DNA of 34,269 nt from Myxococcales bacterium (GTDB lineage Bacteria > Myxococcota_A > Polyangia > GCA-2747355): positions 1 through 34,269 of the forward strand of contig JAGQIK010000706.1 in NCBI GenBank assembly GCA_020431405.1. Direction: 5' to 3'. Below, one piece after another: positions 7,785 to 17,261 of this stretch. Position 1 is the first letter of the stretch. Each line of letters begins with the position of its first letter. Under the pieces are notes generated by a model, which made no database searches, was not told the origin of the DNA, and worked only from the letters and a program-made list of their open reading frames with translations. Both the position numbers and the translations under genes were made by a program.

Positions 7785-9359
7785 ATGACGCCACGACGAT
7801 CGAGCGCATTGCTGATGGCGCTGCTGCTTGTAGGCTGCAGCGATGATGGACCGGGCACGGCGGATACACAGGGCACCCCCGACACGATCGTCGCCGACAC
7901 CGCGTCAGGCGACGGCGGCGTCGATGCCTCCGACGGTGGCGGCGACGCATTGCCCGCAACACCCGGTTGCTCGAAGACCTGCGGCGCGGACGAGGTCTGC
8001 TTTCAGGGCGCCTGCGCGAGCGCCGGGCCGCAGCTCGCCTGCGGCAGCGACACGTTCGCCAGCGGCCTGCCGAGCTCGGGCACGATCCTTTACGTAGACG
8101 CGTCGGCGAGCGCGCCGGGCGATGGCACCCGCACGCTTCCCTATCGCACCATCGCTGCCGCGCTCGCGGCGATCCCCGACGGACAGCACGCGACGGTGGC
8201 GATCGCCGCCGGCACCTACGACGAGGAGCTGACCATCGGCCAGCGCGCGAGCGGCGCGTTCAGCGCGGACCTCTACTGTCGCTGCCCCGACATGGTGCGC
8301 ATCACGCGGCCGCTGACGGTCCGGCCGCACGTCACCGCCACGGAGCTGACGGTCAGGGTGCATGGCTGCACCATCGCGCCGAGCGGCTTCGACGCCGACA
8401 CGGCGAGCGCCTGGCCGAGCTGCAACGGCGGAAGCGGCGACACGGTCGGCCTGCACGCCGCCGGCGGCAAGCTCGCGGCGCTCAACGTGCTCGTCGAAGA
8501 GAGCGTCGTCGCTGGTTGGTGCGCGGGCGTGCAGTTTTCCGCCGAGCCCGATCCGCTGCTCGCCAGCTCGCTATGCATCGCCCACAGCCGCGTCGCGGGC
8601 AACGTCACCGGTCTCGATGCGCGCACCGCGCCGCAGGCGAAGATCGGCGCGGGCCCGTTCGCGGCGTGCAGCACGCTCGTCGAGAGCATCGGCGTCACGC
8701 GCAGCCGCGTCGATCACAACCGCGACTACGGCGTCTACCTTCGCACCAGCGCGCGAGGCATCGCCCTCGACGCCAACGTGATCGAACGCTCGGGCCAGCT
8801 CGGCAGCACCAGCGGCGGCGAAGGCTTCGGCGTCTACCTGGGAGACATCGACTCGGCCACGTTGACCACCAACATCGTGCGCGACAACGACAACCGCGGC
8901 ATCGCGCTGCGCAACGAGACGGCCAAGGTCAGCACCGGCGTGACCATCGAGAACAACCGCATCCTCGCCAACGCGGGGGCCGGCATCGCGCTGCAGAAGC
9001 TGTCAGCCACGTTTTACGTGCGCGCGCGCGGAAACCACGTCAGCGGTACGCGCGCGCGCGGCAGCGAGCCCGGCGGCGATGGCATCCAAGTCAGCCTCGA
9101 CGAAGGCTCGCCCTACAACGTCGAGGTCAGCGGCAACCTGGTCGACGGCAGCGCGCGCGTCGGCATCTTCTACGACGGCGTGGGCGGCAGCGTGACCAAC
9201 AACGTCGTCTCGAAGAGCGCTTCCTACGGTCTGTATCTGCAGCGCACCAGCAGCGTCAACGTCGGCGGCAACAGCTGGCGCGACAACGGCGCGGGCACCC
9301 GCTTCACGTCGGCCACGCTGCAGCTCAAGTACGGCGCGCTGCCCACGCCACCGCCCTAG
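7785..9359 (+). CDS. Beta-helix (pectate-lyase-like fold) lipoprotein
   Basis: A 524-residue protein from ATG 7785. The TTG three bases earlier is in frame but less likely, and GGAGGG lies 11 bases upstream of the ATG. The signal peptide MTPRRSSALLMALLLVGC has an LVGC lipobox with Cys18 as lipid anchor, followed by an Asp/Thr/Gly-rich spacer. At about residues 98-130 TILYVDASASAPGDGTRTLP and YRTIAAALAAI form the usual N-terminal cap of secreted right-handed beta-helix proteins. From about 290 onward there are short repeated coils with Asn-rich turns (NIVRDNDNRGIAL, IENNRILANAGAGIAL, GNLVDGSARVGIFYDG). Such folds bind or cleave polysaccharide, but I see no recognisable catalytic set, so it may be a binding or structural protein. 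A kinase gene follows 21 bases later and is probably co-transcribed. Confidence 0.82.
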   Translation: MTPRRSSALLMALLLVGCSDDGPGTADTQGTPDTIVADTASGDGGVDASDGGGDALPATPGCSKTCGADEVCFQGACASAGPQLACGSDTFASGLPSSGTILYVDASASAPGDGTRTLPYRTIAAALAAIPDGQHATVAIAAGTYDEELTIGQRASGAFSADLYCRCPDMVRITRPLTVRPHVTATELTVRVHGCTIAPSGFDADTASAWPSCNGGSGDTVGLHAAGGKLAALNVLVEESVVAGWCAGVQFSAEPDPLLASSLCIAHSRVAGNVTGLDARTAPQAKIGAGPFAACSTLVESIGVTRSRVDHNRDYGVYLRTSARGIALDANVIERSGQLGSTSGGEGFGVYLGDIDSATLTTNIVRDNDNRGIALRNETAKVSTGVTIENNRILANAGAGIALQKLSATFYVRARGNHVSGTRARGSEPGGDGIQVSLDEGSPYNVEVSGNLVDGSARVGIFYDGVGGSVTNNVVSKSASYGLYLQRTSSVNVGGNSWRDNGAGTRFTSATLQLKYGALPTPPP

Positions 9360-9380
9360 AGATGTAACGATACGTCCCTC

Positions 9381-12300
9381 GTGAACGCGCCGCCGAAACA
9401 GCTCGGCCTATACATCCTCGAGTCCTGCGTGGCCTCGGGTGGCATGGGCGAGATCTGGCGCGCACACCACATCGAGACGGGCGAGGTGGTCGCCATCAAG
9501 CGGCTTCTCGATTCGCGCGGCTTCGACGAGCGCACGCGCGCGCGGCTCCTGCGCGAGGCGCAAGCGCTCGAGCGCGTCGACCACGAAAGCGTCGTGCGCT
9601 ACTACAGCTCCGGCGTCGACGAGGAGGGGCTGCCCTACATCGTCATCGAGTGGCTCGAAGGCGAGGACCTGCTGCAGCGCCAGCGGCGCGCGCCGCTCGA
9701 TCTGGCGCAGACGCTCGAGGTCGCGCGGCAGGTGCTCGGCGGTCTCGCCGCCTGTCATGAAAGCGGCCTGATCCACCGCGACCTCAAGCCGTCCAACATC
9801 TTCCTCGTCGAACACGATGACGGGCGCATCGCCGTCAAGCTGGTCGACTTCGGGCTCGTGCTGGCGCTCGATGACAGCGTGCGCCTGACCGCCGAGGGCG
9901 CGGTGGTTGGCACCTGCAGCTTCATGTCGCCCGAGCAGGCGCGCGGCATCAAGACCATCGACCATCGCACCGACATCTACTCGGTGGGCGTGGTGCTCTA
10001 TCTGCTGTGCAGCGGGCGCTTGCCGTTTCTGGCAGAGACGGCGGTAGGCGTGCTGATCAAGATCGCCACCGAGTCGCCGCCGCGGCCGCGCCACATCCGG
10101 CCGCATCTGCCCGAGTGGCTCGACGCGGTGATCATGACCGCGATCTCTCGCGCGCCCTCGATGCGCTTCAGCAGCGCGCGCAGCATGCTCGAAGCGCTGC
10201 AGCGCCAGGTCAACATCGGCGACGACGTGCCGGTGATGCACACCGTCACGCTCGACGATCATACCGCCTTCGATATCAGCCTCGTCTCGCGTTCGATCGA
10301 GGTGCGGCTCGTCTCGCTGCTGTGCATCCAGGCGGTGCACGGCGCGCTCGAAGACCGCGAGCCGATCCTCGAGGCGATCCGCCAGCGCGGCGGCGAGACG
10401 CGCGACCTGCTGGGCGGCCGGCTGCTGCTCGGCCTCTTCGGCATCGAGCGCACCAGCGGCGACGAGGTCACGCAGGCCATCGAGGTCGGGCTCGAGCAGC
10501 GCCAGCGCCTCGGGCGCGCGACGAAGATGCTGGTGGCGACGATCCACGTGCAGGTGGGCGAGGGGCTGCAGCTCTACATCAACGATCTCGACGAGACCAT
10601 CGACATGCTGCAGCGGCTGCCGCCGGGGCAGCTCGTGGTCGACGCCGCGAGCCGCAAGCTCGCTGGCGAGCGCTTCGAGATGACCCAGAGCGGCGTCTAC
10701 CACTCGGTGGTGGCGCACGCCGATCAGCCGCCGGTGCGGCGCCGCGTGCTCGAGGTCGAGACGCCGCTGGTTGGCCGCGAGACGGAGCTGGCCTCGCTGC
10801 GGGCGGCGTTTTATCGCGTGCTCGACAACGAGGAGGCCGACGCGGTGCTGATCACCGGGCCGGCCGGCAGCGGCAAGAGCCGCTTGCTCTTCGAGCTCTT
10901 GCCCGAGATCGGCCAGCGCAGCGCGCTGAGGCTGCATGCCACGGCGAGCGCGGCGGTGGACAAGCGGCCGTTCAGCCTCTTTGCCGACGGGCTGCGGCGC
11001 GCGGCGCTGCTCACCACGGGCAGCGGCGCCATCGAGAGCCTGCGCGCGTTTGTCGAAGAGCACGTGTTGGGCGACGCCGCCGCCGAGGTGACGAGCTTCG
11101 TGGCCGAGGTGCTCGGTCTCGACGCCGGCGAGACGGCTTTGCTGCGCGCGGCGCGCCAGGACGTGCAGCTTTGGCGCGAGCGCGTGCGCTGGGCGCTGCG
11201 TACGCTGTTCGCCGAAGCGGCGCGGGCGGGGCCGGTGTGCTTGGTCTTCGAGGACGTACACCGCGCAGACGCCGAGAGCATCGCGCTGGTGGGCGAGCTG
11301 CTCGAGGAGCTCGAGGAGCTCTCGCTGTTCGTCGCGCTCGCCGCGCGAGAGGGTGCGGCGGGCGCGTTGCCGCCAGCGCTCTCGTCGCTCGAGTGCACGC
11401 GCCTGCAGCTGCCGCCGCTGCGCCCGCGAGCGGTCAAGCGGCTGGTGCGCGCGGTGTTCGGCGGCGACGTCAGCAAGCCGCTGCTGCAGCTCGTCGTCGA
11501 GCGCTGCGACGGCAACCCCTACTTCGTCGAAGAGCTTTTGGCGTGGCTGATGGAAGGCGAGCTGCTGCTGCTCGATCGCGACGGCTGGCGCCTGCGCGAC
11601 GAGGACCCTTCGCGCGTGGCGTTGCCGGTGGCGCTGTGGGGCGCGATCCAGGGCCGACTCGATCACCTCGAGAGCGCGCACAAGGAGCTGCTCAAGGTCG
11701 CCGCGGTGTTCGGCGAGACCTTCTGGCAGCAGGGCTGCGAGGCGGCGGTGCCCGGTGACATCGGCGCGCGCCTCGAGCAGCTCGAGCGCGAGGGCTTCGT
11801 CGTGCGCGAGCGCGACTCGCGCTACGCCGGCGCGACCGAGTGGCGATTTCGGCAGACGCTGCTCTGCCAGGTGGCCTACGAGATGATCGCGCCCTCGGTG
11901 CAAGCGAGCCTGCACGCGCTGGCGGCTCGCTGGCTGGAGAGCGTTGGCGAGTCGGACGCGGCGTTGCTGGCGTTTCACTTCGATCGCGGCGGCGACCCTG
12001 GCCGCGCCTGCGACTACTACCGCCTGGCTGGCCGGCGCGCGCTGATCGAGGGCCGCGCTCAGGTCGCGCAGAGCTGCTTCGGGCGCACGCTGGAGCCCGA
12101 CTGTCTGCCCGAGAGCGCGCGTGCCCGCCTCGACTGCCGCCGCGGGCTCGTACGCGCCTGCATCATGGCTGCCGATTACCAGCGCGCCACTGCGGTGCTC
12201 GACGAGATGAGCGCGGACTCGCACGCCGGCACGCTGCCCGACGCGCAGCTGCTTCGCGCGCGCGTGGCGGCGGGGCGCGGCGAATATGCCGCCGCCGAGG

Positions 12301-13298
12301 CGCTGCTGCAGAAGCTCGCCAGCGCGCCGCCTCCCGAGCTTCGCTTCGAGGTCGGCCAGCGGCTGTTCTGGGCCGTCTATCTGCAGGGGCGCTACGCGCA
12401 GGCGCGCGAGCTGGCGGTCCCGCTCGTCGAAGCCGCCGAGCTCAGCGCCGAGGACGACAAGCTCTCCGTCGCCAAGCTCGCCGCCGCCTACGGCGCCGCG
12501 GCCGACGGCGATCTCGCCGCCACCGTGGCCCTCAGCGAGCAAGCCATCGAGCACGCGCGCCGCATCGGGCATCGACAGCGCGAGGTGACCTGCTTGACCG
12601 TCGCCGCGTCGGCGCTCGAGCTCATCGGCCGCTACGAGCGCGCCGCCGAGCAAGCCGACCGCGCCGTCGAGCTCGCGCGCGCCGTCAAGCTGCTCGGCCC
12701 GCTCGCCAGCGCCTACACCTACCGCGGCCGCGCCGCCATCGCCCTCGGCGACGGCGAGGCCGGCCTCGAGTTCCTGCGCCTCGCTCGCGAGACGGCCGCC
12801 GCCATCGGCGACGCGCGCACCGAAGCGCTGGCCCTCGTCGGCGCCGCCAGCGCGCACCTCGGCGCCGCGGATCACGCCAGCTTGACAGCGGCCGCCGACA
12901 GCGCGCGCGTCGCCGTGCAGCTCACCGCCCAGAATGCCCCGCCCGTCGAGATCGAGGCGCGCCTCAAGCTAGCGCGCGCGCTGGTTGGCCTCGCTCGCGT
13001 CGACGAAGCGCTCGCCGAGGCCGAGCGCGCCCTCGAGATCCTCGACGAGCTCGGTGGTCACGAGACGTCGGAGGTAGAGATCCTCCTCGACGCCCACGAC
13101 GTGCTCGACGCGGCCGGCAAGGTCACCGACGCCAGGGCCTTGCTGCCGCGCGCGCTCGACGCCTTTCGCGAGCGCGAGTCCAAGCTCGACGAGACGGCGC
13201 GCGCGGTGTTCGGCCTAGCGCCCTATAACGCCCGCCTGCTCGCGCTCTGCGCGGATCATCCGCGTCGCCAGGGGAACAGCGCGGGGCGGCAACTCTAG
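9381..13298 (+). CDS. Giant Ser/Thr kinase with cyclase-like, AAA ATPase and TPR regions
   Basis: A 1305-residue multidomain sensor, GTG start, without a clear ribosome-binding site. The kinase domain spans about 9-275: Lys40 in VAIKRL, HRDLKPSNIF from 132, DFG 156-158 and SPE 183-185. The first glycine of the loop is Ala (ASGGMG). Residues about 305-445 resemble a nucleotide-cyclase-type domain without visible metal-binding Asp pairs, so probably inactive. Next is an AAA/STAND ATPase: LVGRETEL at 463-470, Walker A GPAGSGKS at 493-500, then a Walker B-like VCLVFEDVHRADAE. The last 450 residues are TPR-like helices. No transmembrane segment is seen, so it is cytosolic. This architecture is common in myxobacteria. 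The upstream beta-helix lipoprotein is likely in the same transcript. The input signal is unknown. Confidence 0.9.
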   Translation: MNAPPKQLGLYILESCVASGGMGEIWRAHHIETGEVVAIKRLLDSRGFDERTRARLLREAQALERVDHESVVRYYSSGVDEEGLPYIVIEWLEGEDLLQRQRRAPLDLAQTLEVARQVLGGLAACHESGLIHRDLKPSNIFLVEHDDGRIAVKLVDFGLVLALDDSVRLTAEGAVVGTCSFMSPEQARGIKTIDHRTDIYSVGVVLYLLCSGRLPFLAETAVGVLIKIATESPPRPRHIRPHLPEWLDAVIMTAISRAPSMRFSSARSMLEALQRQVNIGDDVPVMHTVTLDDHTAFDISLVSRSIEVRLVSLLCIQAVHGALEDREPILEAIRQRGGETRDLLGGRLLLGLFGIERTSGDEVTQAIEVGLEQRQRLGRATKMLVATIHVQVGEGLQLYINDLDETIDMLQRLPPGQLVVDAASRKLAGERFEMTQSGVYHSVVAHADQPPVRRRVLEVETPLVGRETELASLRAAFYRVLDNEEADAVLITGPAGSGKSRLLFELLPEIGQRSALRLHATASAAVDKRPFSLFADGLRRAALLTTGSGAIESLRAFVEEHVLGDAAAEVTSFVAEVLGLDAGETALLRAARQDVQLWRERVRWALRTLFAEAARAGPVCLVFEDVHRADAESIALVGELLEELEELSLFVALAAREGAAGALPPALSSLECTRLQLPPLRPRAVKRLVRAVFGGDVSKPLLQLVVERCDGNPYFVEELLAWLMEGELLLLDRDGWRLRDEDPSRVALPVALWGAIQGRLDHLESAHKELLKVAAVFGETFWQQGCEAAVPGDIGARLEQLEREGFVVRERDSRYAGATEWRFRQTLLCQVAYEMIAPSVQASLHALAARWLESVGESDAALLAFHFDRGGDPGRACDYYRLAGRRALIEGRAQVAQSCFGRTLEPDCLPESARARLDCRRGLVRACIMAADYQRATAVLDEMSADSHAGTLPDAQLLRARVAAGRGEYAAAEALLQKLASAPPPELRFEVGQRLFWAVYLQGRYAQARELAVPLVEAAELSAEDDKLSVAKLAAAYGAAADGDLAATVALSEQAIEHARRIGHRQREVTCLTVAASALELIGRYERAAEQADRAVELARAVKLLGPLASAYTYRGRAAIALGDGEAGLEFLRLARETAAAIGDARTEALALVGAASAHLGAADHASLTAAADSARVAVQLTAQNAPPVEIEARLKLARALVGLARVDEALAEAERALEILDELGGHETSEVEILLDAHDVLDAAGKVTDARALLPRALDAFRERESKLDETARAVFGLAPYNARLLALCADHPRRQGNSAGRQL

Positions 13299-13305
13299 CG
13301 CGCTA
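13296..13305. other. Palindrome joining two convergent stop codons
   Basis: TAGCGCGCTA is a perfect 10-bp palindrome that contains the TAG stop of the large kinase on one strand and the TAG stop of the matrixin-like gene on the other. No T tract flanks it. A terminator role is doubtful because the stem would have no loop. Confidence 0.4.
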
Positions 13306-14232
13306 CCGTCGACGGCGCCGCACCGTGAAGAGGAACGCGAGCAGCAGCAGCCAGAGCGCTGGGTTGCTGGCGTGGCTGCCGCTGCCGGCCGCCGTGCAGC
13401 CACCTTCGCCAAACGCGGGGGGCGGCGCGATGCACTTGCCCGCTGCGCACTGGCGGCCATCGCTGCAGTCGGCCGCCGAGCTGCAGCTGTTGCTCGCGGC
13501 GGGCGGGGTCGGCGTTGGATCGCCGGGGTCGAGGCTGGTCGGCCCAGGGGCTGGCGTGCTCGTGCCGCCGCCGCCGCCGCTCGAACAGCCCGTCGCCGAG
13601 TTGGGCACCTTGGCCAGCGCGCAGCCGTCTTTGTAGTAGAGGTACTGCAGCGCCTCGATGTCGTCCGTGCTGAGCTTGCCGCCGCCTTCGCCTGGCGACT
13701 GGCGCGTCAGCGAGCTCGCCACGTTGGATGTCTCGAGGCCGACCACGTCGGCGATGATGCGCGCCACCTCGGCGCGGATGTCGATCCCTCTCGAGCCGTC
13801 GGCGCTCCACTTGTAGGCGAAGCCGTTGAGGCCGATGGAGGCTTCGCTGAGCGCGCCGTTGATGTCCGTGCCGTGCGACGTGTAGCTGACGTACTGCGCG
13901 TCGGTGGGATAGCTGGCCGCGTCGGTGAAGAAGAAGACGTAGATGGCGTACTTGCGGTGGAACTGGAAGGGCACGCGATCGATCTCGAAGCTGCCGCCTT
14001 TGCGAAAGCGCAGGGTCGAGCACTCCACTTCCCCCCAAGCTTTGAATGCAGCGTCGATGGCGTCGAGCAGCGCGGGGTCGGTGATGGTGTCGGAGACGAA
14101 GTAGGGCACTTCCTTCGTCCAGGTCGCCTCCACCGCGGCGCCCTTCTTCTTGTTGATGCAAAAACCCTCGGCCGCCGCGGAGGCGACGAGGATCGAGAGC
14201 GCGATCGATACGCCAAAGATTGTTCGCCGCAC
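13303..14232 (-). CDS. Inactivated matrixin-like protein with MYXO-CTERM-like tail
   Basis: A 309-residue exported protein. The start is GTG 14232 with GAGGAGG eight bases upstream. The signal peptide ends near residue 22 (VASAAAEG). Residues 25-205 follow the layout of myxobacterial matrixin-type metalloproteases: KKGAAVEATW near the start, an AFKAWGEVECSTLRF helix, SEASIGLNGF, and LSTDDIEALQYLY closing the domain. At the catalytic helix the expected HExxHxxGxxH reads R158-I-I-A-D162-V-V-G165-L-E-T168, so all three zinc histidines and the Glu are gone while the Gly stays. Then come a Ser/Gly/Pro/Thr linker, a short Cys-rich unit and the C-terminus GGC, 16 mostly apolar residues, RRRRR. That tail matches MYXO-CTERM, a surface-sorting and lipidation signal. 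Probably a non-catalytic binding protein. Confidence 0.82.
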   Translation of the reverse strand: MRRTIFGVSIALSILVASAAAEGFCINKKKGAAVEATWTKEVPYFVSDTITDPALLDAIDAAFKAWGEVECSTLRFRKGGSFEIDRVPFQFHRKYAIYVFFFTDAASYPTDAQYVSYTSHGTDINGALSEASIGLNGFAYKWSADGSRGIDIRAEVARIIADVVGLETSNVASSLTRQSPGEGGGKLSTDDIEALQYLYYKDGCALAKVPNSATGCSSGGGGGTSTPAPGPTSLDPGDPTPTPPAASNSCSSAADCSDGRQCAAGKCIAPPPAFGEGGCTAAGSGSHASNPALWLLLLAFLFTVRRRRR

Positions 14233-14386
14233 GCGCGTCGCCTCCTCGCTTCGGTGATGCCGCCTACGCCGTTACGCGAAGCAACACGGATGCCAACAGG
14301 CGACTGTCGTACTGCCGCCTACTTGCGCGGTTTGGGCTGGGCATCGGGCGCCGCACGCGTGGTGAGCGAGGTCCCCGATCGGAGAC

Positions 14387-17203
14387 TCAGGGCGCGTGCT
14401 CGAGGATCAGCTCGTTGTTGCCTACGGCGTAGCCATCCTTGACGTCGAGCAGAGCGCGGCACTTGAGCGAGCCGACCTCGCGCAGGTCGGCGCGCGCGTC
14501 TTTCCAGCTCGTGCCGTCGTAGCTGCGCATCGTGACGATGTACGGCACCGTGCTGGTGTTCGAGCCGACGGCGTGGAGGTCCGTCGGGCTGGTGCCCCAC
14601 AGGCCATAGACGCGCATGTCGCTCGGGTTGTAGAACGAGACGAACGACGCGCCGTCGAAGCGCCGGATGCCGCTGCTGTATTCGAACGTGTAGACGTCGC
14701 TTTGCGAGAGGCCCCACACCGAATGGAAGCCCGTCGAGGGCAGCGCGCTGCGCGTCCAGCTGGTGCCGTCGTAGCGCAGTAGATCGGTGCGGCCCACGGC
14801 GAAGACGTTGGTTTTCGAGCTGCCCCAGACCGAGTGCAGGAAGTCGCTCGAGCCGGTGGTCATCGGCTTGAAGCCGCTGCCATCGTTGTGCAGCATGGTG
14901 CCCGCAGGGCCGACGACAAAGACGTCGGTCTTCGAGCTGCCCCAGACCTTCTGCAGAAATTCGGTCGTGCCCGAGGCCACGCTCGTCCACTGCGTGCCGT
15001 CGTAGTGGATGATCTGGCCGTTTTCGCCGACGGCGTAGACGTCGCTCGGCGAGCTTCCCCACACGCTGGTGAGAAAGCCGCTGCCCGGCGTGCTGACGCT
15101 GGACCAGCCCGTGCCGTCGAAGTGCAGCACCAGGCCACTCTCGCCGACGGCGTAGGCTTCGCCCGAGGTGGCGTCGCGCCAGACGCTGATCAGGGTGTCG
15201 GTGATCGTCGCGCCGGTGGAGGCGAAGCCGCTGCCGCTGTCGTAAAACAGCGCGCCGCCTTCGGCCGAGACAAACGTGTGGCCGGGCGCGACCCACAGCC
15301 CGTGGAATTTGGTCGTCGACGTGACCTTGGTCTCCGTCCACGTGGTGCCGTCGAAGTGCACCACGCGGCCGAAGAGGCCGATGGCGGTCATGTCGGTGGC
15401 GGAGTTGCCGGTGATGGTCTGCATCGCGGCGCCCAGGCCGGTGTTGAGCAGCGTCCAGCCGTTGCCGTCGTAGTGCAGGGCCGTGCCGAGCGTGCCGACC
15501 ACGTAGACGTTGGTTGGCGAGGTGCCCCACACGCCGCTGAGGTTGCGCGGCGTGCCCGAGGTCATCGCCTGCCACTGACCGGCCGCGTAGCGCACGATGC
15601 GGCCCGCGTCGCCGGCGGCGAAGGCCTCGCCGTCGCTGGCGGCCCACACGTTGTAGAGCGCGCGGTTTCCGGACTGGCCTACGGTCCAGCTCTGGCCGTC
15701 GTGGCGCATCACGAGGCCCTTGTTGCCGACGGCGAAGAGGACCGACGCCGTGCCGTGGATGCCGTAGATCGACTGGGTGGTGCCCGACGTCATCGCTGAC
15801 CAGCGCGTGCCGTCGTAGTGCAGCATCGTGCCGTCTCTGCCGACGGCGTAGACATCGGTAGCGGAGCGGCCCCACACGTTGTAGAGGGCCTTGCTGGTGC
15901 CCGACGTCATCGGCGTCCAGCGGCGCCCGTCCCAGCGCAGGATCGCGCCGACCTCGCCGACGGCGAAGACGTTGTCCGGCGCGCTGCCCCACAGCCCGTA
16001 GAGGTTCTCGGTCAGCGCGGTGAAGCCGCCCTGGCCATGCACCATCTTCCACGCGCACTTGCCGCAGTCCTCGGGGCACGTAGCGCACGACTCGACCTGG
16101 TCCCAGTCGCAGACGCCGACGCCCTGACAGACGCCGTCGCCGCACATCGACGGGTTTTTCCAGACCGTCTCGCAGACGGGGCTTCCGCTGAGGGTGACGG
16201 TGCAGTCGGCGGGGCAGCTGGTAGGCGTCTCGCCGAAGTCGCACGTTTGATTACCGCAGATTCCGCCACAGACGCCTTCGACACGCGAGAAGGCGTACTG
16301 CCCGTCGGTGCGAAAGCCGCGGTCGCAGCGCTGGCCAGTCGGGCAGTTGGCCGTGCAGCAGGGCAGGATCTCGTTGGCCTTCCAACCAAAGACGGCCTCG
16401 GCGATGGCGTTGGAGACACACGAGCCGCCGGTGAGCTGACCGCACGCCTTTCCCGCGGGCACGCCGGCGCTGAGGGTGTCGACGCACGAGTGGCCGGCGG
16501 CGCAGTGGCAGGCCGTGCCCTGGCAGCTGTTGCCGCCGCAGATCGCCTGCGTGGTCTTGGAGGCGCGGTCGTAGCAAGCAAAGCCGGTGGCCGCGCCGTA
16601 GACGGCCTTGCCGGCGTGGCACGACGCGTCGCTGCAGCAATAGGTCGGCGCGTCGACGGGGCAGGTGGCGTTGTAGATCGTCGACGTGCCGGGAGGCGCT
16701 GGCAGCCACGGGTCCTTGAGGTCGCGCACGCAGCGCTTGCCCACGCCGGCGATGTCCATGCAGCAGTGGCCGGGCCCGCAGTCGCAGGCGTCGTTGCAGG
16801 CGAAGTTGGGGTCTTTGTCGCAGCGGTCGCGCGCGCCGCTGGACGTGACGCACCAGTGGCCGGGCGGACAGCCCGGTTTGCCGAGGTGGAAGATCTTGAC
16901 CAGCGGATCGGTGACGCAGCTGCCTTGATAGCAGTAGTCGCCCTGCGTGCAGTCGTGGTGCGTCAGGCAGGCGGGCGTGCCGTCGCGGTCGCCGCCGTCG
17001 ATGGCGTCGGGCGCCGTGGTGTCGCCGGTGGTGTCGCCGCGCGCGTCGTCGATCGCCACGTCGTCCGTGGCGTCGACACCGGCGTCTGCGCGGCGCCGCT
17101 CGTTCGCCGCGTCGCCTGGCTTGCCGCCGTCGCTGCCGCAACCGCAGAGGATCATCGCGATTGTCAGCAGCGCGAGATACGCGCGCGAGCGCGTTGTGAT
17201 CAC
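14387..17203 (-). CDS. Propeller-repeat lipoprotein, paralogue 1
   Basis: A 938-residue protein from GTG 17203, with GGAG seven bases upstream. The signal peptide ends in LCGC, so Cys22 is the likely lipid anchor, followed by an Asp/Thr-rich spacer. Residues about 75-390 are Cys-rich: CLTHHDCTQGDYCYQGSC, later CGNQTCDFGETPTSCPADC and CGDGVC with CPEDCGKC. These look like small disulfide modules. From about 395 to the end there are about 14 repeats of 37-46 residues, typically LxxVWGSSxxDVYAVGxxGxIxHYDGxxWxxMxSGT. Fourteen blades would suit two seven-bladed propellers. It is closely similar along its length to the protein at 19626-22418. Expected at the cell surface in protein or glycan binding; no enzymatic motif seen. 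Members of this repeat family are common in myxobacteria but uncharacterised. Confidence 0.85.
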   Translation of the reverse strand: MITTRSRAYLALLTIAMILCGCGSDGGKPGDAANERRRADAGVDATDDVAIDDARGDTTGDTTAPDAIDGGDRDGTPACLTHHDCTQGDYCYQGSCVTDPLVKIFHLGKPGCPPGHWCVTSSGARDRCDKDPNFACNDACDCGPGHCCMDIAGVGKRCVRDLKDPWLPAPPGTSTIYNATCPVDAPTYCCSDASCHAGKAVYGAATGFACYDRASKTTQAICGGNSCQGTACHCAAGHSCVDTLSAGVPAGKACGQLTGGSCVSNAIAEAVFGWKANEILPCCTANCPTGQRCDRGFRTDGQYAFSRVEGVCGGICGNQTCDFGETPTSCPADCTVTLSGSPVCETVWKNPSMCGDGVCQGVGVCDWDQVESCATCPEDCGKCAWKMVHGQGGFTALTENLYGLWGSAPDNVFAVGEVGAILRWDGRRWTPMTSGTSKALYNVWGRSATDVYAVGRDGTMLHYDGTRWSAMTSGTTQSIYGIHGTASVLFAVGNKGLVMRHDGQSWTVGQSGNRALYNVWAASDGEAFAAGDAGRIVRYAAGQWQAMTSGTPRNLSGVWGTSPTNVYVVGTLGTALHYDGNGWTLLNTGLGAAMQTITGNSATDMTAIGLFGRVVHFDGTTWTETKVTSTTKFHGLWVAPGHTFVSAEGGALFYDSGSGFASTGATITDTLISVWRDATSGEAYAVGESGLVLHFDGTGWSSVSTPGSGFLTSVWGSSPSDVYAVGENGQIIHYDGTQWTSVASGTTEFLQKVWGSSKTDVFVVGPAGTMLHNDGSGFKPMTTGSSDFLHSVWGSSKTNVFAVGRTDLLRYDGTSWTRSALPSTGFHSVWGLSQSDVYTFEYSSGIRRFDGASFVSFYNPSDMRVYGLWGTSPTDLHAVGSNTSTVPYIVTMRSYDGTSWKDARADLREVGSLKCRALLDVKDGYAVGNNELILEHAP

Positions 17204-17230
17204 AAGGCTTCTCCCGCTCTGTGGGGCCCG

Positions 17231-17243
17231 CGATCAATGATCG
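17231..17243. repeat. Inverted repeat upstream of propeller lipoprotein 1
   Basis: CGATCA-A-TGATCG is a perfect inverted repeat 28 bases before the GTG start and 18 bases downstream of motif copy B. The paralogue has ACGATCGT (22432-22439) at the same distance from its motif copy. Confidence 0.45.
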
Positions 17244-17261
17244 ACGCCCGTCGCGCGCGCG

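Noticed and set aside
9408-12875. An open frame of over 1100 codons on the strand opposite the large kinase gene
   Set aside because: It mirrors the kinase codons, has a composition of Arg, Ala, Leu, Gln and His expected from antisense GC-rich DNA, and shows no domain. The plus-strand gene has clear motifs.
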